A DNA stretch of 64,000 nt from Odiellus spinosus (taxonomy: Eukaryota > Arthropoda > Arachnida > Opiliones > Phalangiidae). Numbering within the stretch: position 1 is the stretch's first letter; every line of letters begins with the position of its first letter. This document shows positions 49,570-59,395 of the stretch, one piece after another. Below the pieces are notes generated by a model. It ran no database searches and was not told the DNA's origin. It saw nothing but the letters and a program-made list of their open reading frames with translations. Where the stretch lies: assembly GCA_963920705.1 (NCBI GenBank), contig OY987237.1, forward strand, positions 8,338,601 to 8,402,600. The letters run 5' to 3'. The position numbers and the translations under genes were made by a program.

Positions 49570-50228
49570 ATACTAAAATTAAAGCACTTTAGATTTTGGA
49601 CGGCAACTAACTAGGGAGGAAATTGACCTAATATGGTTTTTTAACCGTCTGATTTATTATGTTTATAAAACTGAAAATTGTTCCATTGACGAAACTGGGA
49701 ACGCCCATTGGAGAATGAAACAGAAGGAAGGTGCAATAATACGTTCCACTTATTTCCGTCCCTCCCCCCTGAGCAGTGGTCGGCCATCGGTCATTTTCTG
49801 TAGTGTGAAATTTCAGTTGAATCTTGGCATCGAAGTAAAGTGTTTTCCCTCCTAATTTTATAGTTTTTAAAATAGTTATCAGTGTTAATTTAATACGTTG
49901 TTTATACAAAAATAATGGTATTACAGGGTTTAAAGGTATGTTTAATCGTTATCTCAAAGTTATACAGTATAAAAGTTTGACACTGAAAAATGACAAAGTT
50001 TTTTTAAACACTAAGCCTTGGCTCAATCAAATTGATAAAGTCAAAATGTTTTCATATTTTTTAGCATCAGAACGTCACATATCCTAATGGCTGTTTTATG
50101 GTTCATGGAGATTGTGGGTAATTCGGATTGCAAGTCTACAAATCCTTACTAAGGTAAGATTTTGTTTAAATTTTGAACTCTATTGTATGGTAAGTAAGTG
50201 AACAACGAAATATTTTGTGGGGCAAATT

Positions 50229-53200
50229 TTAAGCCTTGTTTGTCCTGGATTTTGGTTTCCTTGTATTTAATGCTTTGGCGCGTTGTCTAATTTCGCGTAA
50301 ACATTCAACAGCGGCTTCTTGCACAGCATCTTCCGGGAAACCCACGCTTTTAACCAGTATCTGCGATAAATAAATGAGTTTTAGACTTAAGCATATTTTG
50401 ATAAATTGATATACGCATTCATTTTGAGATATAGTTACCGGTACAGCATTATATTTTCTCATTAACTTGCAGTTATTGTCACATAGCGACAATTGACGTA
50501 ATGCAAATATGGCTTCTCTGACTGTCTCCTTTTCTGGTGACCTCAAATATTTTACCAACGGTTTTATGACCCCTCTTTGACCAAAAAGGTCCCGATTTAT
50601 TTGTGTCCTACTACAGCTACCAACAGCTCTCGCTATTTGAGCTTGAAACCGTGGTTCTTTCTTTGGTAATAGTTGGGTTTGAGTTTTAAAAGAGAGCTAT
50701 AAGCTTAAATTAGGTTAATTAAAACAAAAACACTTACAACTTTGGCTAGTTTCGCGAGTATTTCCACAACACCGTGATCCGTGAGGGTTCCAAGGCATTC
50801 CTCATCTTGACTAACCACGGATAGTAATGCGCATATAGATGAGCGTACCTCAGTATGTGGGGATTTTAGGGCATCCACCAATATTTCTAAACCTCCGACG
50901 AAAGAAGTCATTTTGCCGGGTGTTAAATTTGTATTCTGCAAACAGATGAATAGTGCCCATGCTGTATTTGCTTGTACATCTGGGTCGGTACTTTTAAGTT
51001 GTGACCATAGTAATCGTGCAGTGTCAAGTTCTTGAAGGGAACTGTTAGGATTTTATTGATTATTATAGTAATTTAAGACATTTCATTTGTCTTTGTACGA
51101 CTTTACCTCATACTAATTGGATCTTTGGCACAAGAGCAAATTGTCCTGGCAATGTTTACCAATAGAAGGTTATTGGGACTTTTAAGTAGCCCTACTATTA
51201 ATGGTATGCCTCCGCAACGTCTCAACGAAACTCTCCCATTAGGATCCTCGACGCAGAAACTAAGCGTTCCAACCACGTGTACTTGAACCTACCATTTAAC
51301 TGATTAGTAAATCGCTATTTCTCTCGTATACTCTTAAAAGACTTACCCGTTCTTCTTGGTTTTTCAATAATTTGACCAAATGCTCCACTGCGTTTAATTT
51401 AAGCAAACGATCCACGTTGGATTTGCTCTGTGAACAAGTCCACGTGGCCCCCGTGACGGCTGCCATTAAGTCATAATTACTGTACTGAACATTCTTGGTT
51501 ATGAGTCTAGCTAAGGCTGATAAACTTCCCAAACTACCAATCAGTTCTCTTGTTTGCAAATCTTGTCCACACTGTAAGAAAACAATTAAAGAGTTACCTA
51601 TAATAGTTTATCCCGCCTCTAGTTGGCAGCATGTGGAAAGCTAGGCTACATTTAACTCCAAGTGAACAAATTTCAGAGCTAACTGAAGCTCGAGGTGAAA
51701 TATAATAGACGTTATACACATTCGATATTTTAAAAAATTATTTATAGCTGGTTTTAGCTATTGTTTTATGCTGAAAAAGGATGACTCTATGTAGAATACA
51801 ATTCCAAATAGTCTAAAGAGATCAAATTTACTGATTCTGATCAATAATTCGTGAGCTTCACAAGTATAGTCTTATCCAAAAGAAACTTCCCTTTTCTATG
51901 GATGACCCCATTGAAAAGGGAAGATTATTTTGAAACCCATATAATAATAATAGCGGGGAAACGTTTCGGAAGTTCATAAGAACACAATAGTTCGAAGAGG
52001 GCGATCGAAATATTAACTTTGTCATAATAATGAAGAAATATATTATTAATAATTTAACGAAACTTCTATTTCATGGTTGCGAAAAAAAGTTTAATAAATA
52101 AACTTTTCTGGAGAGCTTTCGTCAAACTTAATAGTTCCTCTTCAATCCTTTTCTGAAAATGGATTGATAAGGGACTAGTACGTCCGAAAGTTTTCCAGAA
52201 ACATTAATTGAACTGTTTTTCGCAATTATGAAGTAGCAGTCTTGTTAATAAATTTAATATCACGAGTTATTCACCATGATCAATAAATTTTGCGTAAATG
52301 AAGAAATATATTTTGCCTTTTCCTTGCTACCCTACTTTAAACAGTGTTGCCGCGCACAGTTTTTGAATCTCAACGTTATTCCGCGTTAGGTGTTGGCACA
52401 CATCCACTATGATGCCGTCTTTGCGATAATGGAAGCGATAATATTCCTGCATAAATTAAATCGAAACTTTAGACAGTATGGAGCGTGCAACGTAAAAACA
52501 TTTTGAAGACAATAATACGAACCTCGAGGGCGCATTGTTGGGTTAATCCTAGTACGGGAATTAAAATTTTCTCGTGGGAAGTTTTAAGTAACTTCGTTAG
52601 TATTTTAATGATACCAGAATATTTCAAAGTTTTTCTGATTCTGGCGCTGTGACTAAGTGTCCATAAAGCCATAGCTCCGCATCGTACCCCTTCGGCTAGT
52701 TTCTCGTCGTTTGGGGTCCATCTCGTTTCAGGCCTGTTTAAGACTTGGTCGGGAACCGTTAGCAAGTTAACCTGTATGATTAACTAGTTTCATTTGTGGT
52801 GCTATTCGGGTTTTGTAATTATTAACGTACGAAAGTGGAAACCCCTCCTAAATGAAGGACAGTTTTGCGAGCTCTTTTGGTTTGCGTTATGTGTGACATG
52901 GCTTCCGCCGCCATGCTTCGTAGTTCGATGTCGTCTTCGGACATAAGTCTCATAATGGACTGAACTCCTTTCAATTTGACCAGACTATGACATGTCGAGC
53001 GATTTTGCGCCGTTTCCTGTATGACTTTGAGGGCGCTAAACTGTTAAAGGAACAATCTGCTATATAAATAATTAACCCTCTTGAAGTCGGTCTGCTTATT
53101 CTGCAATGACTTTCATTGGTCCTTAATATCAAAGGTTAAATAAAACCTCTAAATCGGTAAACTGATCATGTTGTTTCTATTGCTTTGGCGGGAAGAAAAA

Positions 53201-54438
53201 TGGAAGGTGAGGGCAAATGAGTAGAGGCAGAAGCCGATGAAACCCTCCTTTGAAGTCTATTACTCCCGGGTCTTGTTTACCCCTCTCTGTATGGGTTAGT
53301 TTCAAAAAGCGCGATTCGTACGCCTCCTAACGGTAGATATTTTCGGAGCGGGAGTTCGTCGAGCGAATATCTCTAGCAGCCTTGGAGTTAAAAAAAACGT
53401 CGTCGTTTGTGGAGAGAGAGAGAATTTCCAATTTTCCGTAGACAGGGGGTATGAAGTAGGACCCCTCCGATCTCGTAAAATTGTGAATTTTACCCATACA
53501 GAGAGGAGCGCAATATCGAACATTAGAGTAGTAGACTTCAAAGGAGGGTTTCATCGGCTTCTGGTAGAGGACATTCATCAACCAACATAGTCGAAACATT
53601 GCAATGATAGTTATTTCGCGTTAGTGAATGAGGCTTGTTTCGTGTTGGTGAATGAGGGTTGTTTCGCGTTGGTGAATGAGGGTTGTTTCGCGTTGGTGAA
53701 TGAGGGTTGTTTCGCGTTGGTGAATGAGGGTTGTTTCGCGTTGGTGAATGAGGGTTGTTTCGCGTTGGTGAATGAGGGTTGTTTCGCGTTGGTGAATGAG
53801 GGTTGTTTCGCGTTGGTGAATGAGGGTTGTTTCGCGTTGGTGAATGAGGGTTGTTTCGAGTTTGTGGTTGAGGTGTGATTGTGTTTCACGTTGGTGGATG
53901 AGGGTTGTTTCACGCTGAAGACTGAGGGTGATTTTTCGTTAGTGAATAGGTGTTATTTCTGTGTGAAGAATAAGTTTTTTCTGCTCACTAGTGCTTAGAC
54001 ATGTAGTGAAAGTTGGTAAATGAGGTTATTTTGTTTCAAATCTTCTTTATTATAATATGTTGCTAGTTGTTAATACAAACCTGACATTTAATAACGTTAG
54101 CGTCCAGGATATTTAGTAGCAATTCCAGTCCATTGGCTTCCTTTATGGCCATATTGCAAATATCACTTTTGAGATCACAATCCAGCATTGAATTAAGAGC
54201 AATTGACGTTGCTGTTGGATCACCATACTAGAATACCACGTTAATACCATTAAACAGCAACACAGCATATATTAACCTTGGATAGATATACAAGTATATG
54301 TAAACAAACCTTAGCGTAGTTAAGTAGTTTAATTATTTGCCAATAGTCCGGAGGTAGTTCGCGTTCATTAGTCGATGGTTGAAAGACTTCGTCATCGAAA
54401 TCTTCCAATTCGGTATCTGTGCTATCTTCACTATCCAT
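50229..54438 (-). CDS. ODAD2: ODAD2/ARMC4 (Gudu-like) armadillo-repeat protein, ten exons, 636 residues
   Basis: Exons in coding order: 54438-54310, 54227-54081, 53040-52831, 52771-52523, 52446-52336, 51571-51347, 51288-51107, 51041-50738, 50660-50439, 50360-50229. Phases close, and the sum is 637 codons. After an acidic start, the block PPDYWQIIKLLNYAK opens a run of armadillo repeats that fills the protein. Blocks such as CGAMALWTLS, AAVTGATWTCS, FVGGLEILV and LTDHGVVEILAKLA match ARMC4 in order. In vertebrates this protein is part of the outer dynein arm docking complex of motile cilia. Human ARMC4 has about 400 more N-terminal residues; the short form resembles Drosophila Gudu (about 670 residues). 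Further 5' exons beyond 54438 cannot be excluded. The acceptor at 50661 was preferred over one 36 nt upstream because it keeps alignment length. Confidence 0.93.
51572..52335 (-). other. Intron 5 of the ODAD2-like gene
   Basis: A 764-bp intron, donor GTAGGG and acceptor TTACAG. It contains no recognisable exon, repeat array or RNA gene. Confidence 0.65.
53228..53563. mobile_element. Inverted-repeat element O in an ODAD2 intron
   Basis: Both ends carry CAGAAGCCGATGAAACCCTC and then a shared TTTGAAGTCTA; a second complementary block (CCTCTCTGTATGGGT) lies further in. The arms are about 75 bp and imperfect. MITE-like, with no coding capacity; no target-site duplication could be fixed. Confidence 0.6.
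53615..53945. repeat. 24-bp minisatellite in an ODAD2 intron
   Basis: About ten near-identical copies of a 24-bp unit containing GAATGAGGGTTGTTTCGCG, with degenerate copies at the end. Because 24 is a multiple of three and no unit holds a stop in these frames, it stays open on both strands (repeating KQPSFTNA on minus, FALVNEGC on plus). It lies inside an intron, so translation is unlikely. Confidence 0.95.
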
Positions 54439-55106
54439 TGTAAAATTAGTAATGTAGTTCCAGTTTACTCTAGCCGAGTTTGTACCGAACCATCTAAAAT
54501 CGGTTGCTATGGTGACAAAAAAGAAACAAAAAGTATATTATGAAAATGAAAGCTGACCGATTTCACTCATTAAACCTATAAAACTAAGAACTAGATAAAT
54601 ATTGATCGAATAAATTGTTTTTTAAAGCAATAAAATACAGAATGGTACTCAAAATCCCGTTTGCAATGTTTTCCAGAGCTTTTAAATTTAAATGTTTATT
54701 CTAAAATCTCGAAATATATGTTAGTTCGAAATATCAATATTTATCTATCAAAATCAATAAAAATATCTCTTAAAACTATTTAAATTTCAAAGCAATTCAA
54801 TGGCCAATCACCATTAAAACCGTCCCCTCCATAAGAGTGTAACCTTAGCGACTCTCGCACCAGAAGCACGCTCATCCAACGTTCTTTACTTTCAAAGGAA
54901 TTGGGCCCGAATTAGGCTTAGCGTAAAATCAACCAGAAAGAGCTTTTTCTAGTGTAAAAGTGAATTATTTTATCTGTAATACTTTCCAATACTATGGTTT
55001 CCCCACTTTGTGCCCAAGTTTTAAAGAGATCCACGGAACCCTTGCAGTTTTATCCAACCCAAAGATCTGAAGACATTTACTGGGAATCGAGTGTTAGAAC
55101 TATTTA
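54439..55106. other. Upstream region of the ODAD2-like gene
   Basis: AT-rich sequence with no supported ORF. It should contain the promoter and possibly upstream exons of the ODAD2-like gene. No clear motif was assigned. Confidence 0.4.
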
Positions 55107-55553
55107 AAGGGATAATGCAACCTAATAACAAGTGATTTTTTTATCGATTACTTATCGTTTAAATAGGCCTAATGCAGCAATAAAAAGTTAAAGTTTACAA
55201 ATCAAATATTAAACTAGAAATAAATTTAAAACTTATCCGGAAAATAGGCTTAGCGATGTTCATGGAGATCCTGAATTGCCTCCGCGTAAGGTCTAGCGAC
55301 CAATTTGCAAAGACCTGTTTTTCACGCGAGATCTCCACGAGACTTACAATCGCGTTCGATTGGTTTCTAGACCTTATACACGAGGAAAACAGGATCTCCA
55401 TTAATCCCGCTAAGCCTATTTTTCAGGTAAGTTTTAAATTTATTTTTAGTTTAATATTTGTTTTGTAAACTTTTTATGTGTGTATTAGGCCTATTTAAAC
55501 GATAAGAAATCGATAAAAATCACTTATTATTAGGTTGCATTCTCCCTTTAAAG
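55107..55553. mobile_element. Family A copy A7, full length
   Basis: About 447 bp; the two ends are inverted repeats beginning AAAGGGA(T/G)AATGCAACCT. The hairpin core differs from other copies, but the two arms still pair. Confidence 0.85.
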
Positions 55554-55690
55554 GGACGGCGATTTTTTTTAAATCCCCTTTAAAGTGTTGACCATAGCAA
55601 ATTTTACAGTCAAAGCTGGGTTGTGTGCATAAGGGAAAATCATTTTTAAAGGGGCCAATTTCAGAGCAGTTAGGGCCTTTAAGAAATACA
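55545..55690. repeat. Repeat D, dispersed copy
   Basis: It follows directly on family A copy A7 and shares AAAGGGACGGCGATTT, GTGTGCATAAGGGAAAAT and AGCAGTTAGGGCCTTTAAG with the array at 48795. Confidence 0.6.
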
Positions 55691-56809
55691 ATAGCTTTCT
55701 TAGACGGATTTATATCATCCTAGGATTACCAATCACCAAGATTATTAGTATAGTTTCTTTAGTTTGAATTCGAGGCGCTTATTTGAAAGACTAAATATTT
55801 ATTAGGGATGTTGTTGTAAATGTTGGATTGGAGTATAAGTTACTATTATTATAGGCTTATCAATTTTTTTATCACTTGACTAAAGAAATACTAAAGCCAC
55901 CAAAGCCAAACTAACTATAATCAATTCTATCTTGAATTGGCAGAAAATAACCGCAGGCAACAAATAAGTGTTGCAAGCAATAAATGGTCCATTTTTTTCT
56001 AAAATTCAACAGATAACAGTATTTTATTATTATAATTTGTTTTTTCATTATTTATAAACAACAAAATAAACCCTCTATCACACATTTAATATTTTTCTTC
56101 TAATCTTTTGAAACTATCAACTTAAATCAATCATCCACACTTTTCAATTTAACAAGTTTTAACGACTTCAATTTTTTGATAAATGAATAACAGACAACGG
56201 AAATTAAAATCTATTTGTTTCTCAACCATAAAACAACATTTTAGTTTACTCTTTAATGGCATTTAAAACCATTTAAATATCTTATAATGGTTTTAAGTTT
56301 AAAATCATAAACATTTAAAAAGTTTTTCAACTATTTTTGATTCCAAACATCACAAATCACGCGAAAAACACGGCTATATCATAAAACATCTTATAATTTC
56401 GTGCAATGGTGCGTTTTATGTTTTTTTCCTTTGAAGTTTTATTTATTTAGTGCTGTGTTTTAATATCTTTAACACCTTTTATTTTTATAACACTCAAATA
56501 TATTCTTTTAATTTATGTTTTTTTTCTTCATCAATTATTTTCTGAAGGCTTGGGGTGGGGAAGGTTTTGTTTTGTAAACATTTAAAAATACCATGATACA
56601 TTCACATTTTGACTAGTTTTTGTTTTAATTATTTTAATTAACATTTAAATTCTGCTAAATAAAACAAAATTGGGAAAAATGATAAAAATTATATTGCTAA
56701 ATCACTAAAATTATTTTCGAAAATTTATAAAAAAAATTTAACATTGTGAATTTTACTCGATTTTAGTAATATATTTCGAATGAATTATCGACAAATCATT
56801 TCAAGTGGC

Positions 56810-57105
56810 GTTAGTGACGTCTCTGGTCACGTCATTATCTCATTTAAAGTGAATGTTTTTCAATTACCTACGCACATTTCATAGTGAATTGCGTATAGTG
56901 TACCTTTAAGTACTTGTGACGTCATTATTTTCAAGTTTAAACCTTTTAATTTTTGTGCTTATTAAACTTGTGACATCATAGTTACGTTACTAACCAAAGT
57001 TTAATTTTGATTTAATTAAAATCATCATTTTCACGTCGTATTTAAGCTCTGTTTTATTAAAGCTATTTATATTTAAATTTTGTGACGCAACCAATGACGT
57101 CACGT
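56810..57105. promoter_or_regulatory. Cluster of CRE and CRE-like sites
   Basis: Perfect TGACGTCA palindromes lie at 56917-56924 and 57095-57102 (the latter overlaps CACGTG). Near-matches TGACGTCT (near 56815) and CACGTCAT (near 56829) lie in the same 300 bp. The cluster is between the 5' end of the ODAD2-like gene and the 3' end of NR4A, in otherwise AT-rich sequence. Confidence 0.35.
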
Positions 57106-59291
57106 GTAAATTTTTACGCGTAATTCATTCGAAATTAAAATATAATAATTAATAATAATAATAAAACTAAATTAATGTGCGTCGGTTACGTTAAACCACA
57201 TTTGATATAATTCTCGGAAATTTATGGCAGTTAGGGTTTATTTAAAGTGAAGCTGTCACTATTTTTTTTTGTTCTTGAAAGCCTAATTTTACACTTGTTT
57301 GTCGCGTTTTTCACTTAATGACGTAGTTTTAATTTAGAACGTAATTAACGAGAAGTTTCAAATAAAAGTCTGGATTAAGTACTTCTACGAAAACGAACGC
57401 GCGAAATAACCATATCATGATAATCAACTGTAGGCTCTATAATAGCAACGCGACCATAGTGTTGGCGTAGTATGGTTGGGAATTTTTGATTATAAAATAT
57501 ATTTACTGTAGCTGTAATGTTTTTCTATGGCACACGCATATTTATATATTTATATTGAATCGTTTTTAAGGATCTTTCTGAAAAGTTACATTTGAAACTC
57601 GAACTCGTGAAAAATCTGTGACAGCCTAACTTTAAAACGAAAATACATTAAACCACCAACAAATCTTAATATGTATTTTCAAAAGCTCGAATAAAATTCT
57701 ACATACTATTTCCATACCCTAATTACACATGAGTAAAAGCTTAGAAATGATATACCTTTTTTTTTTATCTTCTATGTCAAAAAGTACTCTTTTGTAGATT
57801 ATTATATCCAATCTTTATTTGGCCTTATATTCTAAAAATTAAATCATTCTTTTTGATTTAATTTTACTGTAGAGCATATCGGTATATATGTTTTATTTAA
57901 AAAAAAAAAAAAAAAGATTTAATGTTTAGATATGTCGGTCAAATTGGTCGCATTCACCCCTTTAGAATCATACGAATTTCCAACTCTAATTATTGTTCTA
58001 AAAACGTTCCATCGTGTGAATTATTATATAATACGCGTTTTTGTTTAACATCATATAGTTATTTTTCTCACTGGTTGTTTTGAAAAAATCTCAAAATATC
58101 TAGCTCTAAAATTATGATGGAATTGTTTTTTTTTGTACTTTTGTTTTAGTCTTAAAACTTCAGTTCTATGATTCTATCTCATCGTATAACTGCAACCGGA
58201 AGTTTATAATAATTTGTTTCCAATTTTCCCAATATCATAAAGTGGTTTTGATTTCAGACCTTTATCTTAATTTTTGAAGTTTCGCCATACATTTTTTTCA
58301 ATAACGTTAATTTATATAGTTTCATAATTTTACATAATTTATATATTTTCTATTTTATCAGATAATTCCGAGTTTTTTCAAATATTTGGTAGAAATTGGC
58401 CAATTTTATATCTAAAATTATATTTATTCTTTTTCAAACCTCCTTAGAAAATAGTATATTTTTCCAGAAAAATATTTTAAAATACATTTCTTCCTTCTTA
58501 TTTAGTTAGGCTTAATTATTTTTAACCCTAAACAAAATTTGTAATTTGATTTTGTTTCCTCTGTAAGATTAGATAATTATTATAAACTTCCGATATATAT
58601 AACTTTCTATATCCTTTTATAGTTTTTTTAATATATACCCTTTTAATTCCGTTTTTGACAATAAACCACTCGTCTTTAGCGACACAATAGTGTACCGTAG
58701 TTAAGCGTGGCTTTAATTTTTTAATATTAATTTTACGCAATAGCCAAGAAAATTTCTCACTCCTTATTAGCGATTCTAATGAAATTTAAAATATTGCACA
58801 CATTTTTTTTATTTTCTTATTTCTTATATTCTTGTGACTTTAAATAAATCTTAATTGTAATGAGCTATTTCAACTACTTCGCAACTTCATTCATTCGCTA
58901 TGAAAAATCATTTTAAGTTCGTATCTACACGTTGAAAGCGAATTTTTAGATTAATTCCACTTTGCCTTTAGTTTCAGTTCGCGTTCGTTTTTATTTACTC
59001 TTTTTTTGTAATAATTCCATGATTGTCAGTTTTAAGTACATTCTTCATTTGAAATCTAGCAATTTTCCGAATCACTAGGCTTGGCCAGATATCTCATCCT
59101 CGCCTAGCTTTCGCTGACTTCCAAGACGCGAGGGGTTTTGAAAAAACGTCTTAAAAGTTTTCAGGTTTTAAGCGCAATTACTTGTCGACTGGTTTAAGGC
59201 GCTCGCGTACCCCCTTCATTGGTTGGGGTGGTGTAAACGCGGGCCTCTTCTGTCGCAGTCTGATTTCATTGGCTTGTAACGAAAGTCTTAT

Positions 59292-59318
59292 CGGTGACCT
59301 TGACGAAGAAGGTCACCG
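59292..59318. promoter_or_regulatory. NurRE-like palindrome downstream of NR4A
   Basis: A perfect 10-bp inverted repeat, CGGTGACCTT and AAGGTCACCG, separated by 7 bp. It contains two opposed AAGGTCA half-sites arranged as an everted repeat. It lies about 80-105 bp past the NR4A stop, probably in the 3' UTR. It could be an autoregulatory NR4A/NR site, an RNA stem-loop, or chance. Confidence 0.4.
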
Positions 59319-59395
59319 GGACTCGATAAACACATTTTGAAAGGCTCACACTGTTTTAAGGTGTACGGCCCTTTCCACTATGACGACAAGGCGAT

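Larger units (their letters stand above)
53041..54080 (-). other. Intron 2 of the ODAD2-like gene, with repeats
   Basis: A 1.04-kb intron (donor GTTTGT, acceptor TAACAG) that contains inverted-repeat element O (53228-53563) and the 24-bp minisatellite (53615-53945). Long open frames here come from the minisatellite and are not exons. Confidence 0.75.
55690..59395. other. Intergenic region between ODAD2-like and NR4A genes
   Basis: Very AT-rich with many homopolymer runs. Apart from the CRE cluster and the palindrome at 59292, I see no gene. The first few hundred bases below 59396 are probably NR4A 3' UTR; an AATAAA on the minus strand lies near 58990. Confidence 0.5.

Noticed and set aside
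50697..50737. A 41-bp intron in the ODAD2-like gene
   Set aside because: An alternative in-frame acceptor 36 nt downstream gives a 77-bp intron and an ungapped match to ARMC4.
53611..53913. Open frame repeating KQPSFTNA (minus) or FALVNEGC (plus) as a repeat-protein gene
   Set aside because: It is the 24-bp minisatellite inside an ODAD2 intron; the frame is open because the period is a multiple of three, and it has no start context or domain.
55195..55468. Opposed 68-70-codon ORFs with similar peptides
   Set aside because: The resemblance is due to the inverted arms of family A copy A7.
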